From an uncultured Lachnospiraceae bacterium (GTDB taxonomy: Bacteria; Bacillota; Clostridia; Lachnospirales; Lachnospiraceae), in the NCBI GenBank assembly GCA_947174665.1, contig CAMWJV010000004.1, forward strand, positions 1-64,000: a DNA stretch of 64,000 bases. Direction: 5' to 3'. A program made the position numbers and the translations under genes. Of this stretch, positions 10,687-20,087 are shown in pieces; within the stretch, counting starts at the first letter, position 1, and each line of letters starts with the position of its first letter. The notes under the pieces were generated by a model that was given only the letters and a program-made list of their open reading frames with translations, was not told the origin of the DNA and searched no databases.

Positions 10687-12129
10687 TTACAACAATGGGG
10701 ACATAAGTCGGCATATCTGCTCCTTAAGGCGGATTTTCAGTCTTCTGGCGGCATAAAAATCCTTCGTGACCTGAGTGCAGTGCTTCAGATCTTCCCGGAA
10801 CAGCCGCTCCATCTCCACGGACTTTTCCGCGCTGTACACCACTGCATTCACCTCAAAATTCAACGCAAAGCTTCGGATGTCCATGTTGGCAGTGCCGTAG
10901 CAGAATACCTCGCCGTCCAGAACGATTCCCTTGCTGTGCAGAAACCCGTTTTCGTAAATGTAACAATTCGCTCCCGCGTTCAGAAGCTGTCCCATGTAGG
11001 AGTAGGTTGCCCAGTACACAAAGGGATGGTCCGGCTTGCATGGTATCATAAGATTGACTTCAATGCCGGACCGCACTGCGATGAGGAGCGCAGTCAGCAC
11101 CGCCTCATCCGGAATAAAATAAGGAGTCTGAATACAAATCCGCTTTTTTGCCTTGGTGATCAGCCTGATGTAGTTATCCCTGATCTGCTGCAATGTATTG
11201 TCCGGCCCGCTGCTGATGATCTGCACATCACAGTGGTCCCGCTCCCCCATCGGCGGCCCCGGAAACCATTCTTCCTCCTGAACCAGATGCTCCCGGGCTG
11301 CATAATCCCAATCCAGAATAAATCGCAGCTGCAGTCCCATGACGCCGGCTCCTCTGATGCGCAGATGCGTGTCCCGCCAATAGCCGAATTTTTCATCCAG
11401 TCCGATGTATTCCCTGCCGATATTGAAACCGCCCACATAGGCTGTCTTGTTGTCAATTATTGCTATTTTCCGGTGATTTCTGTAATTGATACGCAGCTGC
11501 AGTCTTCCCAGTATGGCAGGGAAGAATTCCGCTGTATGAACTCCTGCTGCCTCCAGCTGTTTCCAGCAGCTGCGCCTTGTGCCGCGGCAGCCCATACCGT
11601 CAAACAGCACTCGCACCGTTACGCCCTCCGCCGCCTTCCGCTTCAGCACCTCAGCAATTCGCTGAAACAGCACGTCATTGCGAATGATATAATACTGGAG
11701 ATGAATGAAATGCTCCGCCTTCTCCATATCGGCGATCAGGGCATCAAACTTCTCGTTTCCGTCCGTGAAAATATCAATATCATTATCCTCCAGCAGGATA
11801 GCGTCCGCTGTTTCCATATTGTACATGATAAGGTCTGTATAGCCGGAGTCTTTTTTCAGCATGATCTTCTGGTCTCTGATAATGGCTCGTATATCCTCCT
11901 CCAGCTCCTTTTCCCGGAACATTTTACGCTTGTGCAGATCCGCTCCGAGAAACAAATAAAATATGAAGCCGACACCCGGCAAAAAGAACAGCAGAAGCAG
12001 CCATGCCCACACGCTCCTGGGCTCCCGCCGCTCAAAGAAAACAATGGCCGCAGCAAAAAGCAGATTGCAGAAAAACAGGCCGCCCGGCCCGAAAGATGTA
12101 ATTTCCCACACAGCGTTCAGGTTACCCAT
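10687..12129 (-). CDS. cls: Cardiolipin synthase
   Basis: Two PLD motifs: HRKIAIIDNKTAYVGGFNIG and HSKGIVLDGEVFCYGTANMDIRSF; N-terminal TM. Confidence 0.92.
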   Translation of the reverse strand: MGNLNAVWEITSFGPGGLFFCNLLFAAAIVFFERREPRSVWAWLLLLFFLPGVGFIFYLFLGADLHKRKMFREKELEEDIRAIIRDQKIMLKKDSGYTDLIMYNMETADAILLEDNDIDIFTDGNEKFDALIADMEKAEHFIHLQYYIIRNDVLFQRIAEVLKRKAAEGVTVRVLFDGMGCRGTRRSCWKQLEAAGVHTAEFFPAILGRLQLRINYRNHRKIAIIDNKTAYVGGFNIGREYIGLDEKFGYWRDTHLRIRGAGVMGLQLRFILDWDYAAREHLVQEEEWFPGPPMGERDHCDVQIISSGPDNTLQQIRDNYIRLITKAKKRICIQTPYFIPDEAVLTALLIAVRSGIEVNLMIPCKPDHPFVYWATYSYMGQLLNAGANCYIYENGFLHSKGIVLDGEVFCYGTANMDIRSFALNFEVNAVVYSAEKSVEMERLFREDLKHCTQVTKDFYAARRLKIRLKEQICRLMSPLL

Positions 12130-12286
12130 AATTTATCCATGTCCTTCCACCCTGATCGGTTTGCGGTTATTATTCCGCAGATACCACAAATTTATAAAAT
12201 ATGAGTTTCCACAATTACTGATTGTTTGACGCAGTTTTTCCTGCATGATAAGCTTTAAATACAATAAAAGAGGAGGTTTCATCACT

Positions 12287-12931
12287 ATGAATATCGGAGA
12301 AGTAATAAAGCGCAAGCGGCAGGGCAGAAATATGACACAGGCAGATCTGGCTGCACGGCTGAATGTTACGCCTCAGGCCGTGTCAAGGTGGGAGATGGGG
12401 GTTTCTTATCCCGATATTGCCATGATACCAAAAATCTCAGAAGTTTTGTTTGTGACCGCAGATGAACTGCTCGGCATCAATCCGTCAAATACGGACCCGA
12501 AATCCGAAGGAGGTGCCGGCACAGTCTTAAACCAAAGTCAGGCAGACAGCATTTTTGACTATATCCCCTGCCCCGTTTCGGGAGAGGGTAAAAAAGTCCT
12601 TGTTGTCGATGATTCGAACTTTATGAGGATGATGCTGGAGGATATACTGACGCACCACGGACATACCATCCTGCAGGCAAAGGACGGCCAGGAATGCATA
12701 AATATACTGCACAGCGAGGCTGTCGATGTATGTGTGCTTGACATCGGGATGCCGGGCATGGACGGAATTGACGTATTGAAAAAAATAAAAGAGGATCATC
12801 CCGGATTAAGAGTAGTTATGCTCTCTGCATTATCTCAGGAAGACAATATAAAACTTGCATTACAGCATGGCGCCGATTCCTTTGTTGTAAAGCCCTTTCA
12901 GGCGCAGCTGCTTGTGGAGCGGATCGGGTAA
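12287..12931 (+). CDS. HTH-XRE domain fused to a C-terminal CheY-like receiver
   Basis: MNIGEVIKRKRQGRNMTQADLAARLNVTPQAVSRWEMG plus KVLVVDDSNFMRMMLEDIL...VLDIGMPGMDG...MLSA...VVKPF; SD GAGGAGG. Confidence 0.88.
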   Translation: MNIGEVIKRKRQGRNMTQADLAARLNVTPQAVSRWEMGVSYPDIAMIPKISEVLFVTADELLGINPSNTDPKSEGGAGTVLNQSQADSIFDYIPCPVSGEGKKVLVVDDSNFMRMMLEDILTHHGHTILQAKDGQECINILHSEAVDVCVLDIGMPGMDGIDVLKKIKEDHPGLRVVMLSALSQEDNIKLALQHGADSFVVKPFQAQLLVERIG

Positions 12932-13017
12932 ATCCAAAATTTAATTTCTGTTGCTTATCATCCGCCTCTTGTGCTAAAATAAAAATACTTATAAATTTGC
13001 AGGAGGCTTTTTAAGAT

Positions 13018-13494
13018 ATGAAGACATGGGTAATCGTATTGATCGTGATTGCGGTAGTACTCATCGCAATTATCACCGCCCTGTATTTCCTCGGGAAAAA
13101 GATGCAGAAGAAGCAGGCGGAACAGCAGGAAATGCTCGAGGCGAATAAACAGACCGTCTCCATGCTGATCATTGACAAAAAAAGAATGAAGATTCGGGAT
13201 TCGGGACTGCCCCAAGCGGTCATTGACCAGACACCGAAGGCCATGCGGGGCTCCAAACTTCCCATCATCAAGGCAAAAGTAGGACCACAGATTCTTTCCA
13301 TGATCTGTGATGAAAAGATTTTTGACTCCGTCCCTGTAAAGAAAGAGGTTAAAGCTGTTGTCAGCGGTATTTATGTCATCGGTGTAAAGGGACTTCACGG
13401 GAGGCCGGAAGCGCAGCCCGTCAAAAAGAAGGGCCGTTTCAAGCGGCTCATGGAAGCCGCTCAGGAAAAAGCAGGCGCAAAACCTATAAAGTAA
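13018..13494 (+). CDS. Conserved hypothetical membrane-anchored protein
   Basis: N-terminal TM; SD GGAGG; intact 158-aa ORF. Confidence 0.6.
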   Translation: MKTWVIVLIVIAVVLIAIITALYFLGKKMQKKQAEQQEMLEANKQTVSMLIIDKKRMKIRDSGLPQAVIDQTPKAMRGSKLPIIKAKVGPQILSMICDEKIFDSVPVKKEVKAVVSGIYVIGVKGLHGRPEAQPVKKKGRFKRLMEAAQEKAGAKPIK

Positions 13495-13501
13495 ATATAT
13501 C

Positions 13502-13529
13502 AACCGGCCCTTTGCGGGGCCGGTTTTTC
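13502..13529 (+). terminator. Intrinsic terminator
   Basis: AACCGGCCC tttgcg GGGCCGGTT followed by T-run. Confidence 0.85.
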
Positions 13530-13550
13530 AGATACGGAAAGGCAGCTCCA

Positions 13551-14309
13551 ATGAATGAATATTTAAAAAATCTGAATCGGATTGAATTTGTAATGACAAT
13601 GGCATGTACAGGCCGCTGCAAGCATTGTTCCGAAGGCAAACATACTTTTACCGGCGAACATATTGACGGGGAACATGCCGCAAAAGCGGTACTGGATATA
13701 TGTCAGCATTACAATATACAGTCTTTAATGACCTTCGGCGGAGAACCGCTGTTATACCCGGAAGATACCTGCAGGATTCATTCTGCCGCCAGAGAAGCGG
13801 GTATTCCTCACAGAGATATGATCACCAACGGTTTTTTCACCGGGGACAGGACGCAGATTCCGGAAGTCGCGGGTATGCTGGCACAGAGCGGATTAAACAG
13901 TATCCTGCTTTCGGTAGACGCATTTCATCAGGAAACGATACCCCTTGAACCTGTAAAGTATTTTGCGGAATGTGTCATGAGGGAAGGAATTCCGATTCGC
14001 ATAAATCCGGCATGGTTGGTGAACAGATCCGATAATAATCCATATAACGTAAGGACGAGAGAACTGCTCCGTGACTTTGTACAGTCCGGAATAACCGTAG
14101 CAGACGGGAACGTTATTTTTCCCGCCGGAAATGCCAGAGAGTATCTGAGCGAATATTTTGATGACAATACCGAATATGCAGATCCATATGAAGAAAATCC
14201 ACAAGACATCAGGGCAATTTCTTTTTGCCCCAACGGAGATGTATTAAACGGCAACATATACAAAACCTGTATCATGGACATTTTGAATTCATATTCGCCG
14301 CCTTGTTGA
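13551..14309 (+). CDS. Radical SAM protein
   Basis: CTGRCKHC (CxxxCxxC), FGGEPLLYPE, TNGFF. Confidence 0.85.
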   Translation: MNEYLKNLNRIEFVMTMACTGRCKHCSEGKHTFTGEHIDGEHAAKAVLDICQHYNIQSLMTFGGEPLLYPEDTCRIHSAAREAGIPHRDMITNGFFTGDRTQIPEVAGMLAQSGLNSILLSVDAFHQETIPLEPVKYFAECVMREGIPIRINPAWLVNRSDNNPYNVRTRELLRDFVQSGITVADGNVIFPAGNAREYLSEYFDDNTEYADPYEENPQDIRAISFCPNGDVLNGNIYKTCIMDILNSYSPPC

Positions 14310-14334
14310 CGAACTCTTCAGGATTGTATATAAT
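14306..14334 (+). promoter_or_regulatory. Sigma-A type promoter for ispE
   Basis: TTGACG-N17-TATAAT; starts inside the radical SAM stop region. Confidence 0.65.
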
Positions 14335-14378
14335 TTTGTATATAATTAAGTGCAATCACAACTGTCCCGGAGGACTTC

Positions 14379-15278
14379 ATGAATCAATATGTTGTAAAAG
14401 CTTACGCCAAGATCAATCTTGGCCTGGATGTGATCAAAAAACTGCCGAACGGCTATCATCAGGTGAAAATGGTTATGCAGGCCATAGACCTCTGGGATGA
14501 ACTGACGCTGGAAAAGACAGCAGACGGCATTGTACTGACTACAGATACGGGAGAACTCCCCACCGATGAGAATAACCTGATCTATAAGGCGGCAAAGCTG
14601 ATGCGGGACACCTATTCCCTGAAGGAAGGGGTAAAAATACATCTGCAAAAGAACATTCCCATCGCCGCCGGTATGGCAGGAGGCAGTACCGACGCTGCTG
14701 CTGCAATGATGGGAATTAACCGCCTTTTTTCTCTGGGCATTCCCCACACGGAACTGATGCGCATATCCGTGACAATCGGTGCGGATGTTCCTTTTTGCAT
14801 TCTGGGCGGCACTGCTCTTGCCGAAGGTATAGGTGAACAGTTGACTCCTCTGCCTCCGGTCCCCTCCTGCCATGTGTTGGTGGCAAAGCCGGATATCAGT
14901 GTCTCCACCAAATATGTTTATGAGCATCTGGATTCCGCAGGCATTCAGCGTCATCCCGACATTGACGGAATGATAACCGCCATCAGGCAGGGCAGTCTTC
15001 AGGGTGTCTTGAGCCGCATGGAAAATGTGCTGGAATCAGTGACCGTTCCCGCATATCCGATCATTGAATCCATAAAGGGAAAAATGCTGCAGCTGGGCGC
15101 GGCAGCCAGTCTCATGAGCGGCAGCGGCCCCACGGTGTTCGGTATATTCACGGAAAAGGCTGCCGCAGAATATGCGTTCCGGCAGCTGAAAGCGGAGAGC
15201 CTTGCAAAACAGGTCTTTCTGACTGCTCCTCTCAGTATTTCGGAGGGATTGCCCCTCGGTTCTTCCGGCATTTCATAA
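14379..15278 (+). CDS. ispE: 4-diphosphocytidyl-2-C-methyl-D-erythritol kinase
   Basis: KAYAKINLGLDV, IPIAAGMAGGSTDAAAAM, LMSGSGPTVFG GHMP kinase motifs. Confidence 0.93.
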   Translation: MNQYVVKAYAKINLGLDVIKKLPNGYHQVKMVMQAIDLWDELTLEKTADGIVLTTDTGELPTDENNLIYKAAKLMRDTYSLKEGVKIHLQKNIPIAAGMAGGSTDAAAAMMGINRLFSLGIPHTELMRISVTIGADVPFCILGGTALAEGIGEQLTPLPPVPSCHVLVAKPDISVSTKYVYEHLDSAGIQRHPDIDGMITAIRQGSLQGVLSRMENVLESVTVPAYPIIESIKGKMLQLGAAASLMSGSGPTVFGIFTEKAAAEYAFRQLKAESLAKQVFLTAPLSISEGLPLGSSGIS

Positions 15279-15343
15279 ACGGTTTATGGCGCACACCGCG
15301 GCATATCCGGAACCAGGTTACAGGAAAGGCGTGGGTATTCGTT

Positions 15344-16030
15344 ATGCAGGATTTCTTACAGTTAGATATGGATGAGTCTTTGCCGCTGCGGGATGTAGTC
15401 TGCAACACTCTCCGGCGCGCAATCCTCCTGGGCGAACTGAAGCCCGGTGAGCGGCTTATGGAAATCCATCTGGCCGACAGGCTTGGTGTCAGCCGCACCC
15501 CTATCCGGGAAGCCATCCGCAAGCTGGAGCTCGAGGGGCTTGTCACCATGGTTCCGCGCAGAGGTGCAGAGGTGGCGCAAATTACGGAAAAAAGCATGAA
15601 TGATGTGCTTGAGGTCCGACGGGCTCTGGATGCGCTGTGTGTGGAACTTGCCTGCGACCGCATCACGGCGGAAGAACTGGAATCCCTGCGGTTTGCCTGC
15701 GAAAGCTTTGAAACCGCCGTCAGAACAGCGGACATAAAGGAAATTGCTCATGCAGACGTGGCCCTCCATGACATTATTGTCCGAGCCACCGGCAATCAGC
15801 GGCTGATTCAGCTTGTCAATAATCTCTCGGAGCAGATGTACCGTTACCGGTTTGAGTATATAAAAGACACCAACCAGCATGAAACCCTGGTGGAGGAGCA
15901 TAGAATAATCTATCAGAGCATTTTGAACAAGGACAAAAAGACGGCTGCAGAAGCTGCAAAAACCCATATTGACAATCAGGAGCAGGCCATCATCCGCCGG
16001 ATACGGCTTGACAGGGAAAAAAAGAAATAA
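15344..16030 (+). CDS. GntR family transcriptional regulator (FadR/FCD subfamily)
   Basis: GELKPGERLMEIHLADRLGVSRTPIREAIRKLELEGLV plus all-helical FCD C-terminus. Confidence 0.9.
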   Translation: MQDFLQLDMDESLPLRDVVCNTLRRAILLGELKPGERLMEIHLADRLGVSRTPIREAIRKLELEGLVTMVPRRGAEVAQITEKSMNDVLEVRRALDALCVELACDRITAEELESLRFACESFETAVRTADIKEIAHADVALHDIIVRATGNQRLIQLVNNLSEQMYRYRFEYIKDTNQHETLVEEHRIIYQSILNKDKKTAAEAAKTHIDNQEQAIIRRIRLDREKKK

Positions 16031-16096
16031 CGGACCACAATTTGGAATAGGTTGTAAATCTTCGGCAATACTCTACCGTGAAAGGCAGGTTATTGC

Positions 16097-16387
16097 ATGA
16101 AGAAAGTAAAGAACGGAATACGTATTATAACAGCAATGTGCGCAGCATTGGGCTGGTGGGGGCTGTTTTACCCCGGTCTCACTCTGACGCCGGATACCGT
16201 CAGGATTATCTGCGAGGACGAAAGCGGTGAGGAAATCACCCCGGAAAGCAGGGAAGCCATTAACGACGGTCTCTATCTGGAACTTCTGAGGACGGACCGC
16301 GACAACATCCGCTTCCGCAGCAGACTGCTCACCGAGCTGAACGCTTTTTGGGAGGCTTTTTCATGGGACAGATCAACAAAGAACTGA
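16097..16387 (+). CDS. Small hypothetical protein with N-terminal hydrophobic segment, overlapping murI start
   Basis: Intact ORF, ATG start; 3' end overlaps murI by 25 bp. Confidence 0.5.
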   Translation: MKKVKNGIRIITAMCAALGWWGLFYPGLTLTPDTVRIICEDESGEEITPESREAINDGLYLELLRTDRDNIRFRSRLLTELNAFWEAFSWDRSTKN

Positions 16388-17205
16388 TGCACAGGGACGC
16401 CCCTATCGGGGTCTTTGACTCCGGCGTCGGCGGACTTACCGTAGCTCGGGAGATCATGCGTCAGATTCCCAACGAAAGAATTATCTATTTCGGAGATACC
16501 GCCAGAGTTCCTTACGGCAGCAAGTCACAGGAAACGGTAACCCGGTATTCGGAGCAGATTGTCCGGTTCCTGCGGACCTTTCAGGTCAAGACCATCGTAG
16601 TTGCCTGCAATACGGCAAGCGCCTACGCCCTGGACACTCTGGAAAAGGACATAGACATTCCTATCATAGGTGTAATAAAGCCGGGGGCAAAGACTGCAAC
16701 GGAGGTGACACGCAACGGACGAATCGGCGTTATCGCGACGGAAGCCACGATCAGCAGCCAGATGTACACAAAATACATAACCAACTTAAACAGCGCTGTC
16801 ACTATCTACGAGAAGGCCTGTCCGCTTTTTGTCCCTCTTGTGGAAGAGGGTCTTTGGAAAGACCCGGTGACGGATGAAATTGCCCGCCGTTATCTGACAG
16901 AGCTGATTGATATCGACATTGACACCCTGATCTTAGGCTGCACCCACTATCCTCTGATCCGTTCCACTCTGGGCAGGATCATTGGCGAGAAGGTGACGCT
17001 GGTAAACCCGGCATATGAGACTGCTATAGAACTGAAACAGATGCTGGCTGAGATGGATATGCTGAATGAAGAGGAACCCGGCCTGGGCAGCAACAGATAT
17101 CAGTTTTATGTCAGCGACAAGGCGGAAAAGTTTGTCCGCTTTGCCAACTCTATCATCAATTACGGCATCCTCTCCGCAAAGACAGTGAATATCGAGGAAT
17201 ATTAA
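16363..17205 (+). CDS. murI: Glutamate racemase
   Basis: PIGVFDSGVGGLTVAREI, VVACNTASAYAL, LILGCTHYPLI; SD GGAGG before MGQINKE. Confidence 0.93.
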   Translation: MGQINKELMHRDAPIGVFDSGVGGLTVAREIMRQIPNERIIYFGDTARVPYGSKSQETVTRYSEQIVRFLRTFQVKTIVVACNTASAYALDTLEKDIDIPIIGVIKPGAKTATEVTRNGRIGVIATEATISSQMYTKYITNLNSAVTIYEKACPLFVPLVEEGLWKDPVTDEIARRYLTELIDIDIDTLILGCTHYPLIRSTLGRIIGEKVTLVNPAYETAIELKQMLAEMDMLNEEEPGLGSNRYQFYVSDKAEKFVRFANSIINYGILSAKTVNIEEY

Positions 17206-17207
17206 AG

Positions 17208-17642
17208 GTGAACAGGGATGTGGAAATAACCGTGGCCGGAACCCAGGATGACGGCAGCGGAAATGAAATCGTAACCGACTTTGAGACCGTCGGACAATAT
17301 TTTGAAAGGAACGGCTACAGGTATATCCTCTATCAGGAACAGGATACAGATTCGAAAGCCGTTACTGCAAATACTTTAAAACTGAGAGACAATGTGCTGG
17401 AACTGTCCCGAAAGGGCAATATTCATTGCCGTATGGTCTTTGAAGCGGGTCAGACCCACCGCACGGATTATGTCACAGCCTGCGGCTCACTGCAGCTGGA
17501 AGTATGTACCGAAGATTTAAAATGCCTGTGGGCAGAATCCGAGGCCGGAATCCGAATTACATATTGCTTATCAGCGGCAGGCGAGTTCCTGTCCCGAAAC
17601 AGGCTTGTGATAAAAATAAAAAATATTTCGGCAAAGGGCTAA
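17208..17642 (+). CDS. DUF1934 (YwiB-like) protein
   Basis: Lipocalin-like small beta protein with GTG start directly after murI. Confidence 0.65.
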   Translation: MNRDVEITVAGTQDDGSGNEIVTDFETVGQYFERNGYRYILYQEQDTDSKAVTANTLKLRDNVLELSRKGNIHCRMVFEAGQTHRTDYVTACGSLQLEVCTEDLKCLWAESEAGIRITYCLSAAGEFLSRNRLVIKIKNISAKG

Positions 17643-17667
17643 ACTTTTTTCCTTTATTTGCCGATAT
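17640..17667 (+). promoter_or_regulatory. Sigma-D (SigD/FliA) promoter match
   Basis: TAAA-N16-GCCGATAT; exact match to the B. subtilis SigD consensus elements. Confidence 0.7.
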
Positions 17668-17744
17668 AAAAAATACCAATCATGGATGATGCGTCCGGAA
17701 ACGGACAGAAAACGGCGTAATACCGCCAGAAAAGAGGGATCCCA

Positions 17745-18371
17745 ATGAGTGTAAACGGAGTTACATCACAAGTTCAGTCTACGCCGACTTACGATTATTC
17801 CACCACGGAAAACGTAAAGGCTACGGAAAAGAAAGACACAAACACTAAGGCAGAGAGCTCTTCTGCTGCGGGCACCGGCGTTGTATACGAGCCTTCCAAG
17901 GAGGTAACAACTGATTCCGCAAAGAAGACCTACAAACCCAACACAGATCTTGTCAATAAACTGAAAGCTGATGCCGAAGCGCGTACATCCCAGCTTCGCA
18001 GCCTGGTAGAAAAAATGATGTCCGGGCAGACGGAAGCCTATGGAAAGGCTACCAATATGTGGCAGTTCCTGAGGTCCGGGAACTACACTGTGGATGCTGC
18101 TACCAAATTACAGGCACAGAAGGACATCTCCGAGGACGGCTACTGGGGCGTAAAGCAGACCTCCAGCAGAATTCTGGACTTTGCTACCGCTTTGACCGGC
18201 GGAGACCCTGACAAGATAGAGGATATGCGCAAGGCCTTTGAGAAGGGCTATAAGCAGGCGGAAAAGACATGGGGCGGCAAGCTTCCTGACATTTCCCAGC
18301 AGACATATGACGCTGTCATGAAGGGCTTTGACGACATGGCGGCTGCGGTAAACAAGACCGTAACTGAATAA
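17745..18371 (+). CDS. Conserved hypothetical protein, candidate SigD-regulon member
   Basis: Disordered Ser/Thr/Lys-rich N-terminus, helical C-terminus, no signal peptide; SigD-type promoter upstream. Confidence 0.65.
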   Translation: MSVNGVTSQVQSTPTYDYSTTENVKATEKKDTNTKAESSSAAGTGVVYEPSKEVTTDSAKKTYKPNTDLVNKLKADAEARTSQLRSLVEKMMSGQTEAYGKATNMWQFLRSGNYTVDAATKLQAQKDISEDGYWGVKQTSSRILDFATALTGGDPDKIEDMRKAFEKGYKQAEKTWGGKLPDISQQTYDAVMKGFDDMAAAVNKTVTE

Positions 18372-18402
18372 GTAAAAACGTGTGCCGCCGGGCGCACCGG
18401 AA

Positions 18403-18445
18403 AGCCCCCTCGATTTTCCTTTCGGAAGACCGAGGGGGCTTTTTT
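18403..18445. terminator. Intrinsic terminator
   Basis: AGCCCCCTCG ... CGAGGGGGCT followed by TTTTTT. Confidence 0.9.
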
Positions 18446-18454
18446 GTCTCATTG

Positions 18455-20005
18455 TCAGCTGCCTTTTACGATCAGAAGCTTCTGGCCCGCTTTCAGCTCA
18501 TCGTTCTCCAGATTGTTCATTCTCCTCATGGAATCTACCGGAACATAATATTTCTTCCCGATATTCCACAGGTTATCTCCATCCTTTACCATGTAAACCA
18601 CCATGCCGGGCAGATTGCTCATCTTCCCCGTATCCAGCGGTGAAACGGTCACCTGGCTGATCAGCTCCACCGGCACTGTCTTGAACACTACCGTTGAGAA
18701 GCTCAGCACTGCCTTGACATCCATTTCCTCGCCATCCAGCATGGTTACCTGAAGCTGCTCCACCGAGCCCTGAACCGTATCAATATCATCCGGTGCAATA
18801 TCCGGCACATCCAGCGTGTACTGGTATGGAATCTGCGCCTGAGTGCAGCCGTAAGGAGCTTCATCCTCCCCTGTGATATACATAGCCTTGACCGTAAGGC
18901 TGCCCTGAAGCAGGATTCCGTTTTCCACTACCGTCTGATGTTCCAGCGTCACCGTGCCCTCACTGTGCAGCAGCTGCAGAACATTTCCCGACTTCACCCG
19001 AATGTGGTCTGTCACCTTGGTCTTGCCTGTGACTTTCGCCAGCAGCTGCCGCAGGTCTGCCCTGTGAGTCACTGTGCCAATCTCGCTGGAAACACCGTAA
19101 ATATCGGAAATGATTTCCACCTGCTCTTCCTCATAAACGCGGATTGCGCAATCCAGCACCATCTCCAGGCCGATACTGCGCTCCTCACCGTCGAAATCCG
19201 GACGCACTGCCAGTTCCTTCTGACCCAGGCGACACCGGATATCCGGCAGCATACCTTCCCTGCAGCCATGGCACTCCAGCATACCGCTGAAAGGAATGGT
19301 GGTCTCAAAGGAGCGAACAGGATGCTCCTCCCCCTCGCCCTCATACAGGATAAACGCATGCACGTCTCCCGACAGGGCAATTTTCTCTTCCATCACCTTG
19401 AAATCCATGTCTCCCAGAGATATATTGTCCCAGAGTATCTGGAAAATATTGGGGTAATTGGAGGGCAGGCTGATCTCCTCCTTCAGCCGGAAAATATCGT
19501 TCTTGCAGATGGCAATCTGGGCTATCTCCAGAGGCATACGTCGGTATTCCGCTTTTTCATCTCCATGAATTGTCACAGGAGCCTCCTCGTCGTAAAGCTC
19601 CTCCACCTTTGCCGACAGGGTAACCAGCGACTGTATATTCAGCTTTCGGGAGTTTATCATGCTGACCGTCAAATCCTCCACATCTCCGTCCACGCTCACA
19701 TTGTCCGCAGGCACCACCCCGCGCAGATTGACCTTTTCGTCAAAGGGCACCCGTCCTTCAAGCGTCACAAGACTGCTGCCCTCCTCCTGAGTGTGATAAA
19801 GCACCACGTACGCCAGATAACCCCGCACATTCACAAAATCTGTCCCGGGTCTGATCTCATCTATGATTATCTCTCCCTTTTCCAGATTCAGTGTGTTGAC
19901 ATCCGGCTTACTGTCAGGTATATTCAAGTCGTCCTCCAGCGTAAACTGTGTGACCGCCTCCGTCTTGACGCGGTCCATATGTATGTTTCTTTTTATCAGC
20001 TCCAC
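18455..20005 (-). CDS. SPOCS (DUF3794) domain and C-terminal LysM protein, SipL-like spore coat morphogenesis protein
   Basis: Repeated SPOCS segments; C-terminal MVVYMVKDGDNLWNIGKKYYVPVDSMRRMNNLENDELKAGQKLLI LysM; GTG start. Confidence 0.8.
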   Translation of the reverse strand: MELIKRNIHMDRVKTEAVTQFTLEDDLNIPDSKPDVNTLNLEKGEIIIDEIRPGTDFVNVRGYLAYVVLYHTQEEGSSLVTLEGRVPFDEKVNLRGVVPADNVSVDGDVEDLTVSMINSRKLNIQSLVTLSAKVEELYDEEAPVTIHGDEKAEYRRMPLEIAQIAICKNDIFRLKEEISLPSNYPNIFQILWDNISLGDMDFKVMEEKIALSGDVHAFILYEGEGEEHPVRSFETTIPFSGMLECHGCREGMLPDIRCRLGQKELAVRPDFDGEERSIGLEMVLDCAIRVYEEEQVEIISDIYGVSSEIGTVTHRADLRQLLAKVTGKTKVTDHIRVKSGNVLQLLHSEGTVTLEHQTVVENGILLQGSLTVKAMYITGEDEAPYGCTQAQIPYQYTLDVPDIAPDDIDTVQGSVEQLQVTMLDGEEMDVKAVLSFSTVVFKTVPVELISQVTVSPLDTGKMSNLPGMVVYMVKDGDNLWNIGKKYYVPVDSMRRMNNLENDELKAGQKLLIVKGS

Positions 20006-20009
20006 AAAA

Positions 20010-20053
20010 ATACCTCCGCATATATACTGGTATTAGTATATATATGAAGGTAT
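20010..20053 (-). promoter_or_regulatory. Hairpin sequestering the SD of the SPOCS/LysM gene
   Basis: Minus strand ATACCTTCATATATATACT-aatacc-AGTATATATGCGGAGGTAT; SD GGAGG lies in the 3' arm. Confidence 0.55.
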
Positions 20054-20087
20054 CTGCCGGAAAAGAACCGATGAACTGTAACCGCCA

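Noticed and set aside
10666-12204. 512-aa plus-strand ORF opposite cls
   Set aside because: Antisense shadow ORF of a gene with two clear PLD motifs; no SD and no recognisable domain.
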